In this document: in pieces, positions 1 through 11,514 of the stretch
Layout of the letters: every line of letters starts with the position of its first letter
Position numbering within the stretch: the stretch's first letter is position 1
NCBI GenBank assembly: GCA_963513935.1
Contig: OY740773.1
Span: forward strand, 99,061,291-99,125,290
DNA length: 64,000 nucleotides
Direction of reading: 5' to 3'
DNA from: Aphrophora alni
Lineage: Eukaryota; Arthropoda; Insecta; Hemiptera; Aphrophoridae
Position numbers and translations under genes: made by a program
Notes under the pieces: model-generated
Databases searched by the model: none
Seen by the model: the letters and a program-made list of their open reading frames with translations, nothing else
What the model was told of the DNA's origin: nothing

Positions 1-47
1 CCCTATTCACGTCGATGTACTGTCTGACGATCACAAGAATGAACGCA

Positions 48-410
48 ACGTATTGTCGGCCAAACATAAGCTGGCACTTGGCTGCTAGGTAGAAAACCTG
101 TATTCGTCTTTCTGAAAACATCAGCTAATGTCAACAACCGGTTTCACAGGGCGAGAGCTGGGCATAAGCGTACACACTGTAATTTTCTGGCTCCCCTAAT
201 TGAAATTTGTATATTTAATGTGTGCAGCTTATGTATTGCTTAAAAGATCTGACATAGATTACAAACTAATTTCGGCATTATACAAAGCGGCGAGAGTCAA
301 TGTATTCCGAAAGTATTTATACCTGCACTTCCACCCTCCCCTCGCCCCAAGTCCGTCGTCTCAGCTCGCCAAGCCCAAGTGCCAGCTAACGTTTGGCCAA
401 CTGTATGAGG
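48..410. repeat. Short inverted repeat at the window start
   Basis: GGCCAAACATAAGCTGGCAC (58-82) is mirrored at 371-397 with few mismatches. The sequence between does not match anything else I recognise. Possibly a MITE remnant. Confidence 0.35.
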
Positions 411-671
411 GGTAAAGAGGCAACTGCGCATGCGCTGATCACATTTAGACTACCAGACTAGTAAAGTCCCTTTCTACAATTACCGTACTAATCGGTTAGA
501 AAATATCAGGTTGGAATATTCCACAGCTGTGAGTGGTTAAGCGTAAGCGTAAGCTATGTACGATTTCAGTGTAGATAGTTATTAAAGTTGTTTTAAGTGT
601 TTCAGTGTTTAACATAAGGCGATATATTATTGAGTATTTATCTTGTCAAACCACTGAGTCAATGTTATTAA

Positions 672-944
672 TTAGAATAGTAGCATAGAAGAAGGAATTA
701 GTATAAGAAAGTCACAAGCTCATGTTAAACAGCGTGATACAAAATATCTTTAGTTTGGTTACTGGACAACAGAAAGCGTTAGTAGAGTAACTGGTCTTGT
801 GATAACAGTAGCCAAGCCTTTTTGTCCCGATGCTACTAGCGCTTTCTGTTGTCCAGTAACCAAACTAAGGATATTTTGAACCACGCTAGAGTCTATACCT
901 GTGACTTTCTTATTCTAATACCTTCTTCTATGGTAGTAGTGAGA
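672..944. repeat. Foldback repeat, about 115-bp arms
   Basis: Arms 672-786 and 828-944. The best-conserved part is TTTGGTTACTGGACAACAGA with its inverse, and outward similarity continues through a GAAAGTCACA and a GAAGAAGG segment. No coding content. Confidence 0.75.
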
Positions 945-1674
945 TGTTCAGTATCAAGTAAAATATTTGCTTATCCTCTGCATTCCTTCTTACCGCAGCA
1001 GTACTGTAATGGTAACTATTGCACTGAATGAACCTCCAAAGCATTAGTTTTGATTGAAGTCGACTGTACTGTGCTACTTGGAGTAAAGCCAAACAGCGTA
1101 TCATTCTTGTTTTTTGAACCTAACAATACATAATACCTTCATCCCTGAAACCACTATCGGAAGAATTAATAGCAACGACCTTTAGAAATTATAAAATACA
1201 GTAACTACATATTTTGACATAATTTTATTGAAATCGGCCAATTCCTGATAGAGTAAGGGGCAACCGAGTTGGCGGAACGCTACTATTCATTTCGCCCGCC
1301 TACTGTGTACTATCCTGCGTAAAGACATTGTTTCACAACTATCTCTGTCTATATTCTCATAACTGTTCGAGAATGAGGATCTAAGTATGATAATAATGAA
1401 TACTTTTTCTACTGTAATAATGTTTATATAAACAAACAAGTCATGTGTACATTTGAATATTATTATTGTGTTTAGTTTCACATTAAAGAAAGTTATTTAC
1501 TATCTTTACCAATAATACAAATAATAATTTTAAATATAAATACAGTATCAATATAATATACCGCTTGTTAAATTGATTAGTCTCGGCACGGCTTAATTTT
1601 TTTTTTTTTTTTTTTTTTTTTACCATTACAAATAGAGCTACAAAGCTTTGCACATTGTTAATGGACACCAAAAC

Positions 1675-2085
1675 CTATTTTAGTACGTATTCAGTGGACC
1701 GCTACCTTTCCAGGGTGACGGCCCACAAGGAGTAAGTAGGGAACCTTAAACGAGAGCATAGGTCGAGTTGTACATCGTATTAAAGGCCTTTATGAGTAGA
1801 ACACAATGCTGCAAACCCAATCCTAGCTAAAGTACCGTGGATTTAAAATTCATATTACATTAAACAGGGGAAATGGATTACCAAGATAAGCCTAAAAGAG
1901 AAATTTGTTTGTGATGATTTCGCAAACAGGAGACATACTTGCTTTAGGTAGTTGTTATTAGAGGCATTGTACTTTATTATTAAAGACCTTTAATTTGATG
2001 TACATATCAACCTATGCTTACATTTAAGACATCCTTTTGACTCCTTGAGGGCCGTCCCCCATTGGAGGTAAAGAACAGTCTAAAA
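1675..2085. repeat. Diverged inverted pair of a dispersed repeat
   Basis: 1675-1860 (plus) and 1960-2085 (minus) share a GACGGCCCNCAAGGAGT, AGCATAGGT, TGTACATC and AAAGGTCTTT series of words. A third copy lies at 24610-24790 (plus). Confidence 0.6.
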
Positions 2086-2105
2086 AAGTCTTCAGAATTA
2101 TTAAC

Positions 2106-2150
2106 TATTCTTGATGATGGAGTTACGGCTCCGAAACATGTCGAATCTCA
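2106..2150 (+). ncRNA. Degenerate hammerhead-like relic
   Basis: TTGATGA (2111-2117) replaces CUGAUGA, losing the invariant core C. The rest is kept: the extra T, stem II GGAG/CTCC, GAAA, mini stem III C-AT-G, then TC. The flanks ATTC and GAAT can form stem I. Probably an inactivated copy. Confidence 0.4.
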
Positions 2151-4912
2151 ATTAAGAAGTCACGTGACAGACCAATATAACGTCACAAATTCCATCATAA
2201 AAAGTTAGCCTAAAATAAACGACACCAAAACAAAGCAAAGTTCAATGATCCACAAAGCCAACCAAGAAACCGACACTAAAATATCAGCTGATAGGCCTAA
2301 ACAATTTACGAAAGTAATACACAAGGAAAAACATCATCAATAACTAAATTAACCATGTCAAAACCAATTCACACCCCAAGAATTCACCCAAATCCATATA
2401 GAAATGGATATTATCAAATATAATTCTCAAATATAGAATAAAGCCTAGACAGAGCCTTGTAACATGAAAACCTATAACCTCACATCTAAACAAACACATT
2501 GAAACCAATTCCATAATACTATCACAAACACTACACCATAAATTAATATAAGCACTATACACATATATATATATATATATAGCCTCAGTAAACAACTATT
2601 CTTTATTTTAATCATCAGAAGATAGCATATACAATATATGAAGGTAAAACGCATTCCCTATGAACGCCATGTTTTTGTTAGTACAACTAGATCAAAGAAA
2701 CGACTATCACAATCGAAATTAATAAAATCAAATAAAAATAAATAATAAGTCACAATATCTGTTAGAATAGTAAAATAATCCTTAAAGTAAATTTAAGAAC
2801 ATAAATAGTAACCTTAAAACCCAAATGTTATATAATTAGAATTAGAACTAGGACTACTTGAGTCATAGATATAAGTACGTCATTCTGTTGGAACGGGAAA
2901 TTATACAATTAACAATAAAATCAGTAAACTCATTTAAGAATCGGCAATGTAAATATGAATAAATATTATCACGAGACCAAAGGCAAAAAAAGACATAAAG
3001 TAATATCAAAATTATAATTTATTCAAGTCAAGAACATCAAATTGTACAAAACGAGAGAATATTATTTGAGTAACCAAGGGAACGGAAGAACAGTGCATGC
3101 TGGGAACCGCGGCAACAATTCAATTCCAAAACCGAAGCCAAAAATTCATTCCAATCCAAGACTTCAGAGCCCAAAGATGAAAATTTCTATTCGTAATTTT
3201 AAAAGTGATGCCGTCAAGTTTTAGTATGTTAAAACAGTATAAACAGTGGTAAATTCAGTGCTAAATCACACAGAGAGTGGTATCCTCTGTAAATTCAAAC
3301 ATAATAAAGTCCAGAAATTCTTAATATTGAAGATAAACTTTAACAAATTTTACAATTCATAAGCCTATTTCAAAAAAGAACACCGATCCTAAATCTCAAT
3401 TTTTCTTAACTGTAACTTCACAAAATGCGTTAAAAACAGTTTGTTCATGTCTGGTCGAGTGCCTGCCCCGAGAAAATAATAAATATTAATTACTAATATT
3501 TATAAAAGAACTTTGTAATTCTATGATAAAGATATATGTAATGAACCCAAACCTAGAGCTAGCCTGGAATAATTTAACTTTGTAATTAAAGACAATTTAA
3601 CCTTGTTGTGTTATTAAAAGAACTCAAAAGCAAATATTATTAATGTTTAACAAGAAATAATTTACTAAAAGAAAATATTTATAATTTAAATGAATAAACA
3701 AATGAATTTATATAACTGAAATTATCTGCATTATTGTCAACTTATTTAGTAGTAGTTGAAGACTAGTTGTAGATATTTCAAATAAATTTTAATAAAGTAA
3801 CTTCACTATTTCGGATTTTATAATAAAGATAAAATATTTTATAACATATAAGAAAAGAATTATGTTATACCAAATAAGGTAATTAAAAGTTATAAGTAAT
3901 TGTAAAACACTGACTTAGATGCCACAAAATGCAAATTAAAATATAATATGAGCAATATTATATTACTTATGATTTAATGAAGTAACTAGATCATGCATTA
4001 TTGTTACGTAGAGTGAACGAGCTGCTGCCTGCCTGCCTCGTAATAAAAATAAACTTATATAAACTTATGATAATTTTAAAATTGATTTATAAAATATAAA
4101 TAACTTTAGTAATGAAAAGACTGCATGATAATTTACGCGTTAAAATTTTCAAAAAATTATTTGTTTCAACCAGCTAGCTTAAAGTTTTCAGAAACTTCGG
4201 CTGTACACGCCGGCTCTAACATTTTTTATAATGTAATATCCAGAAACAATATGCTGTATAATATAGTCACTGTTAAAATTGTCACTTTATTGGAACTCCC
4301 ATTAAAAACACCCCATTATTTTTATATACGTAATATTTTTAATATTGGATTTCTTGATGGGAGAGCTCATTGCTGGATAGAAACAGTTTTTTTTTTTAGT
4401 AAATCTAAAAATCCTACAAAAAGAATTGATATTTTTTAAGAAATGCTCAACAATGTGGCAATGTCCGCAGGAGAGTAGTAGTGGACTGCCTGCCGCTTCC
4501 GCCAACTCGGGTGCCTTTTACACTATGAGAAAGCGAATTAACTGAAAACTTGAGGAAAATTCATTTAAAGCTTTAAATAAACACATCGTTAGGGCTTTTA
4601 TGGTACAGAAATATTGCACAAACTTTCCGGTGTCGCGAAAAAAAAAGTCCAGTAAAATACGCGGCATAGGGTCGACAAAGGCGTTCGAATATATTGTTTG
4701 TATATATTAATGGCCTTCTATATAGTTAATGGCTGTATAGGCTCTAATGGCTTCTATGTCTGTCTAGTTAATGACTGTATAATAGTTTTGTTAAGTCCTT
4801 TATTTTTACTTATACATATTTAGTTTTGTAAAAACAGACTAGTTAAATGGTAAAAACATATTTACAGTATATCATTTAAGCGTGTTTCAAATCAGCTAGA
4901 GATGGCTAAAAT
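2151..4912. other. AT-rich intergenic DNA, nothing recognised
   Basis: No gene, RNA or clear repeat boundary seen, apart from short AT runs (ATATAT near 2563-2580). Short open frames are chance. The same holds for 945-1674, which includes a 25-T run at 1597-1621. Confidence 0.6.
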
Positions 4913-4945
4913 TAGGTTAGGATTGGGCAGGTTAGGTTAGGTCAG
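4913..4945 (+). repeat. Short TTAGG-type run before the 95-bp satellite
   Basis: TTAGGTTAGGATTGGGCAGG and GTTAGGTTAGGTCAGG words lead directly into the first 95-bp unit. Similar short TTAGG runs appear at 26106-26155 (inverse CCTAA), 36062-36080 and 52968-52980. Confidence 0.7.
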
Positions 4946-6180
4946 GTTGGGGGTAAATCGTTTATAGTCTTTGATAGTACAAACAAAAATTAATACCGGC
5001 GTTAGGTTAGGTTAGGGGGTAAATTTAACATATTTGGTAGGTTGGGGGTAAATCGTTTATAGGCTTTGATAGTACAAACAAAAATTAATACCGGCGTTAG
5101 GTTGGGTTAGGGGGTAAATTTAACATATTTGGTAGGTTGGGGGTAAATCGTTTATAGGCTTTGATAGTACAAACAAAAATTAATACCGACGTTAGGTTGA
5201 GTTAGGGGGTAAATTTAACATATTTGGTAGGTTGGGGGTAAATCGTTTATAGGCTTTGATAGTACAAACAAAAATTAATACCGGCGTTAGGTTGGGTTAG
5301 GGGGTAAATTTAACATATTTGGTAGGTTGGGGGTAAATCGTTTATAGGCTTTGATAGTACAAACAAAAATTAATACCGGCGTTAGGTTAGGTTAGGGGGT
5401 AAATTTAACATATTTGGTAGGTTGGGGGTAAATCGTTTATAGGCTTTGATAGTACAAACAAAAATTAATACCGGCGTTAGGTTAGGTTAGGGGGTAAATT
5501 TAACATATTTGGTAGGTTGGGGGTAAATCGTTTATAGTCTTTGATAGTACAAACAAAAATTAATACCGGCGTTAGGTTAGGTTAGGGGGTAAATTTAACA
5601 TATTTGGTAGGTTGGGGGTAAATCGTTTATAGGCTTTGATAGTACAAACAAAAATTAATACCGGCGTTAGGTTGGGTTAGGGGGTAAATTTAACATATTT
5701 GGTAGGTTGGGGGTAAATCGTTTATAGTCTTTGATAGTACAAACAAAAATTAATACCGGCGTTAGGTTAGGTTAGGGGGTAAATTTAACATATTTGGTAG
5801 GTTGGGGGTAAATCGTTTATAGGCTTTGATAGTACAAACAAAAATTAATACCGGCGTTAGGTTGGGTTAGGGGGTAAATTTAACATATTTGGTAGGTTGG
5901 GGGTAAATCGTTTATAGTCTTTGATAGTACAAACAAAAATTAATACCGGCGTTAGGTTAGGTTAGGGGGTAAATTTAACATATTTGGTAGGTTGGGGGTA
6001 AATCGTTTATAGTCTTTGATAGTACAAACAAAAATTAATACCGGCGTTAGGTTGGGTTAGGGGGTAAATTTAACATATTTGGTAGGTTGGGGGTAAATCG
6101 TTTATAGTCTTTGATAGTACAAACAAAAATTAATACCGGCGTTAGGTTGGGTTAGGGGGTAAATTTAACATATTTGGTAG
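4946..6180 (+). repeat. 95-bp satellite, 13 copies
   Basis: Period 95 bp measured from successive GTTGGGGGTAAATCG anchors (4946, 5041, 5136 and so on). 13 units fill the interval exactly. Each unit embeds one or two TTAGG-like words (GTTAGGTTAGG or GTTGGGTTAGG). Copies differ at few sites, for example TATAGTC/TATAGGC. The array starts after a short TTAGG run (4913-4945). Confidence 0.95.
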
Positions 6181-6397
6181 CACATAAAGAAGTTAACACA
6201 GGCTAAATGACTAAACTGGCTCAATCATCACACAAAGAAATTTAGGACAGATATGATGAAAAAATGATAGATTTAAGGGTAGAAATTGGATAGCCGGGTT
6301 TCCCGCGTCACTGTTTTTAGTGGTCAGTGACCGGTGTGGTTGTTGACCTCCCAGACACAGGTATACGGATTTAAATAGACTATACAAGCATCAAGCT

Positions 6398-6890
6398 GGG
6401 AATGCGGCTGATCGAAGGGGTCGCTTCACTCACACAAGCGCAGAGGATTAGGGTGTCTGGTGACCTACTCCCACCAACTGGGCTTCAGACTTTATAAAAC
6501 TTTATTTTATTTGATATTTGAAAATAAAATATATAATGTATTTTTATTCTTCACAATTACAAGAAAAATGAGACCAAACAACGTATAATTTTACTGAATT
6601 ATAGCCCAAAATCAACAAATTAGTCGTTATACTGTCATTCATTTTGTAGCAAACTTTGTTGATTTTGGACTCTATTAAAGTAAATTATACATTGTTGGTC
6701 TCATTTGTCTTGTAATGAAGTGTGGAATATAACTATATTACAGATTTTATATAAAAATATCAAATTAAAAAAATGAAAGTTTGATCAAGTTAAGCACAGT
6801 AGGTAACTCATGCGGATGGCCAGTCCTAATACTCTGCGCGGCTGTGTGTGTTGGCGCGTGCGTTAGAATAATGCAACCCTTCGTTCAGCT
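6398..6890. repeat. Diverged long inverted repeat
   Basis: The left arm (about 6398-6625) and right arm (about 6655-6890) match in inverse through CGAAGGG..CGC, GGATTAGG, GATCAAACTTTCATTT-like and ATTTGATATTT segments, plus a better conserved centre (AATGAGACCAA and its inverse). A single diverged arm recurs at 47085-47260. The first MITE inserted just outside the right arm at 6905. Confidence 0.65.
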
Positions 6891-6904
6891 GTACTCCCCA
6901 TTAC

Positions 6905-7360
6905 CAATGACTACATAAATACTATAAGACACGACATGGCCATGTTAAATATTCTACGCTTATTCTTGAGTTGACCAATACCCGCTAGGTCGCTCTGCTA
7001 GAGAATCTGAAGTTGATGTGACTGGCGCTAGGTGGCTCTACGGTCAAACAATGTTTCAGGCGGGTAAGAGAAAACGCACTGATGCCACATATGGGATCAG
7101 AGATGCGAGGGAAGGTAGAGAATCGCTTATCTCAGCGCACGAACTGACAACACTGACTATGCTGACGGAAGTAAGTGAGAAGGTTTGTGAGAGAGAGGTC
7201 AACAGTTGTACAGTCTCAACCAAGTGGGTAGCGTACAGTCAAGCACCTGCTGCTAGCGCTTTCTGATAGCTGTGTGTCAAACTTGTGACGAACAGCACCC
7301 GTAAAGCGTAGACTATTTCCCTATCCTATGTCGTGTCTTATAGTATTTATGTAGTCATTG
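6905..7360 (+). mobile_element. MITE copy 1 (456 bp, 7-bp duplication)
   Basis: Ends are CAATGACTACATAAATACTA and its inverse, with terminal inverted repeats of about 32 bp running to GACACGACAT. CCATTAC flanks both sides (6898-6904 and 7361-7367). The interior is GC-richer than its surroundings and holds a short open frame (7018-7266) that I do not consider a gene. The superfamily is unknown; a 7-bp duplication is unusual. Confidence 0.88.
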
Positions 7361-8105
7361 CCATTACACCAGATACAATCCTAGTCTGAAGCTACTGTAA
7401 TGTGTGCAATATAGTGTGGTCATATTCTATTTTAAAATACTATCAAATTAAGACGTTAAACCTTCAAAACACCTTCATTTAAAACACCTTCTATTATCAG
7501 CAGGTGAATTTTAATTAAATTGATAAGAGAGACATTACCGTATTTATCTATGAGAGAATTTTCATTGTAGTCTGAATATTGCATCAGTCATATTGAAACT
7601 TAACTCGTAGACATGGACAAAGGTTATTAAATAATTTGTCAAATACAGAGCATACAAATTTTAAAGTACAGTAAAACAGTTTAGCAAACCTTACAAATCT
7701 AGTAAAACTAACCATATGAAAATATACTAATCTAGCTTCGTAATTCTTGAAAAACTGGAAGGGAAAAACATGTAGGGACTCAAATTGTTATAAGCGATAA
7801 AATTGTTTTGTTGACATACCAAAGAGCAAAAAATAAAGATTAAAAATAAAATAAGGTTTCATTTATTATAATTTCCTATTATAATCTTATTCTATTAAAC
7901 GAGCAAGGAATTGTATGTATGTACCTATTTCCAGTCATTTTATCTCAAAAACGACTCCAACAATAGGTTTTAACAAATTGTTTGAAAACTTTCTCTTATC
8001 CATGTCCCTTTCAGGTAATACCAGGTCATTGCCCCACCTCTGCTTTCATCCCCACTTTCATTCCTAGATGTTAGTGTTAAGTTGACCTGTATTTTAGTTT
8101 TTAGT

Positions 8106-8156
8106 TCTTAGTTGTCTGACGATGCCTAACGGCGAAACAGCTGTAGCAATAAATTG
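8106..8156 (+). ncRNA. Solo hammerhead-like motif
   Basis: CTGACGA (8116-8122) fits the CUGANGA core. One extra T follows, then stem II GCC/GGC with loop TAAC and GAAA at 8134-8137. The mini stem III has A137-U144 and C138-G143 with loop AGCT. H17 is A8145. Stem I pairs GTTGT (8111-8115) with GCAAT (8146-8150), including two G-U pairs. No Penelope coding sequence is adjacent, so this is a solo or relic copy. Confidence 0.55.
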
Positions 8157-8860
8157 TTGTTTGTGAAATTATAAGTGCTTTTTCATTTTTGTTTTGCCTT
8201 ATTATGGAATTTCACCGAGTACCGACTGTAGTCACACTCAATAATATTAAAATACTTCATTATGTTAGAGTAAGAAATTCTATATTAGATTGTAGTAAAG
8301 GTTTTTAAACAAAATTGTTTCTATAATTAAGTGGGGTGTAGGCTATAGAAAACATGGCACAGTTCTATCTACAAATAAAAGTTTTAAAATATATTTAAAA
8401 AAATTTCATAATGAGAGATAATTATTGTACTTATAACAAAACCAAATAACTAATAACATGCCCACATTTTTGTAGATGAGACAATAACCCGATCGGAGAT
8501 CGGCTTTCCTGGTACTTAGACTTAAAAGAGTAAGAAATGAGGAAATTAAGCAAAAAAAATATGGAAAATTCCTTATTAGATTTAAACTACGAAAACAATT
8601 AATATAAGCTTTTCGATGCCTCGCAGATGAGTCAGAAGAATTCTGTAAAGGGTTTGAAGTTTCATCCCTATAAAATGATTGTACTGCAGAATAGGGCCTA
8701 CTGGTAATCCAGAGGAGACGTTTCATTCTCCAGATCTGTTCGTATGAGAATCAAGTCTAGAGGGTAATTTAATAAACCTAGGAACATAAACAAACTCGAG
8801 TCCACCATACGCGAAGGCCTACCTCTCTATCATCATCGGCTTGGAGAAAAGAACATAGAA

Positions 8861-9080
8861 ACCTCTAACCCTCAAATACTCTAATGGCGTCAGAGTTGGA
8901 AGAGAACAACATTTGGTCAAGAAAGACCTGATAGAAAAGATGAGAGGGATTTTTTTTACGTTTACATAGTTTACTTAATCTCGTTTTTTACGACTACATG
9001 AAGAAAGGATTAGTTACAGTTTGTGACCTCGGGATTGCTGAATTCGTACTTTATAAGTGAGTCCCCCCCCTCCCCGAGGA
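8861..9080 (+). repeat. Abundant dispersed repeat (family R1), copy
   Basis: R1 words in order: CAAATACTCTAATGGCGTCAG, TTGGTCAAGAAAGACCTGATA, ACTACATGAAGAAAGG and CCTCGGGATTG. The other R1 copies listed below share these words. Confidence 0.7.
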
Positions 9081-10664
9081 GAATATATTCTGGTTTAAAA
9101 TTAAAAGGGGTAAATATTTTGTAAAATTGTAAAATCAACGGTTTTCTAGATAATCGGCATCATATTTTTTAATGAACGCCATTTTGAAACTGTTAGATTT
9201 TCTAGTACATTTCTAACTAATAATATAAAACATTCTACAAATTTTAGTATCGATATCTCAATTCGATATTGAGATATATCATGTTAAAAAAAAACAAACA
9301 AACTAAGAGGAAAAAAGGGATTTTGGAGAATTTTTTTTTTTTTTAATATTGAAATTTGAAATAATTTAAAGGAATTTTTTGTTTTTCTATTGATGTATAG
9401 AATAACTTGTCTAAATTTAGTACTATATTTACTGGACAGCCTATATTTAACACTTTAAAGCGCTTCGGTGTTTCTAGTCGAAACACCAGAGTTCACATTT
9501 TAAAATCGTGCATTAACTATTTGTGAAGCCGCCATTTGGAAACTGAAAATAAAATAAATACGTTCATCGGTTTAGATGTAAATAATCTAGTACAAATAAA
9601 ATGATCCAGATGACTTTGCCTTTTTTTTATTTTGTATCAATGCAATTTGATGTATTAATTTAGATTTGTTTTTTAGTTGTGTGATACAATATTATTTGTA
9701 CTTTATCGCTATGGAATATTTTAACGAATACTGTACTCTAGTTAAATATTAAAATTATTAATTTTTAAATAGTTTTCCTAACAAACAAGAGCACACTACG
9801 AAATCAAACAATAACAACTAAATACAAATATAGTCCATTGATTGTAAATGCATGATTACGTAAACAAGCCAACATATCATAGACTACACACTGAGCATAG
9901 AATTGTATCAAACAGAGTTAATGACATATTCAAGATCACAATCTGGAATTTACATCATGATAGTTAGTGGAAAAATACAATTTCAAAGAAATATTTGTCA
10001 GAAATAAACTTCTAAAATTAGAGAAGGATTGCATTAACGATATACAGAGTGTGAAATAAATATGGTACCAGACCCAATTTACAGTACGATGTACAATAAA
10101 AGATTCAAACTACTTTTGTGTAGCTTCTACTTTTGAATTTTTGGCGGCCATCTTGAAACTAAATTAAAAATTTTAAATAGAAAAAGGGGTCATGTGACAC
10201 ATTATGTTGCACTGCCTCTAAATAGTAAAAACAATGCTGTAATCCGTTTTTACTTTCCCCCATAAGAGAAAGTTTATTTATGGGGTCAAAAAATCACGTC
10301 GATGATGCATGTTATTAGGTGGTTTAGAATTATATCTGTCTGTCGTATGTGCAGTGCTCTACAGCGCAAACGTGTGAACCGATTTTAATCAAATTTCCTA
10401 CGTGACCATATCTCGGGAAAGTTTTTTATTATTTGTTGTAACTCAAAATTTGGGGATGGATAAAAACACAAAATTACGACTTTTCACCTACTTTGATCAA
10501 ACTAAAAGTACAGGTTCGTGAGTGCAGTAAAAAACAAAATCACGGTTAAATTACCGAGTTTCTCAAAATCAGCTCTACAGATTTTGTCAAAATTTTAGTG
10601 AAATGTGAAGATTAACTGAAACTCATGTACAAAATCGAAAGTAACAAGTGTTTGCTAAAACCAT

Positions 10665-10975
10665 ATCACTTAGGGTCTGTAGGTATATAGGGGCAGTTAT
10701 TTTTATAAAGTAGAAGTCTTTTAAACGGCAGTACACATGCGTGATATTATAAGGGATTGGTTTTAACTACCAGAATAATCCAATGAGGAAAAATCAATGA
10801 AAATACAATCCATCTATTAATGGCTACTGAATTGTTTGTCTCACAAAAACTGCTTTTAAAACTTATACGCTACGAATTTCTCATTGCGTGGTTAAATTAA
10901 GTTGTATTCGTCATACAAAAAAAAATATAATATATGATGTCGCACTGCAATTGAATTTCAAATCAAATTAGAAGG
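10665..10975 (+). repeat. Dispersed repeat family R3, copy A
   Basis: Shares AAAATACAATCCATC, TTTGTCTCACA and TAAATTAAGTTGTATTCGTC words with 33850-34125 (same strand) and 32870-33095 (opposite strand). Confidence 0.65.
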
Positions 10976-11514
10976 ACACGATATGTGACACTTTAAATTT
11001 GGACTAGCGCCAACACATTAATTTTTCGTCACATAAACATAGACATATAGGATTTATCTTCTTGTCTGTGTAGACTGGTTGCGACTTACAGACACACAGA
11101 CGGACAGACAGATGGAAATGAAATTATAAAAACGATCGTGGTTCAGAAATACTAATAAAACAAAATCAATCTAGACCGCTGACAAAAGAAACACGATTGC
11201 TACCGTGATTTATTTTTAAAAAAATTTTAAAACATGTTATTACTAAATTTCACATAAGTATTTTTATAGGTATTTAATAAGTTTATGGTAACCTTCTCGT
11301 TTATTAAAACTAGAAAACAACGGCATATCTTGAATTAAACTTCCCTTGTTATATATATTAAAAAAAATAAAAAATTAATAAATAAAAAAACTGGACTTCA
11401 ACCTGAAATAACCTTCCCCTCTGAAAGAAAATGTGACTACATTAATTTAAGAAAACAACCTTCATTTAAAATGTTATTATTTGTTTTCTATTCCTTCCAG
11501 TCTATCGAATATGA

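Larger units (their letters stand above)
7368..11514. other. Dispersed-repeat DNA without genes
   Basis: Apart from the hammerhead-like motif at 8106, R1 at 8861 and R3 at 10665, this is AT-rich DNA. Phrases such as ACGTGTGAACCGATTTTAAT near 10370 recur at 34600 and in inverse at 46160, suggesting old dispersed repeats. No coding sequence seen. Confidence 0.55.

Noticed and set aside
7018..7266. 82-codon frame, with a related frame at 35313-35519
   Set aside because: Both lie inside copies of one MITE. The similarity is at DNA level and the substitutions change amino acids freely, so there is no sign of coding selection.
8406..8726. 106-codon minus-strand frame
   Set aside because: No domain, low-complexity hydrophobic composition, AT-rich background; likely chance.
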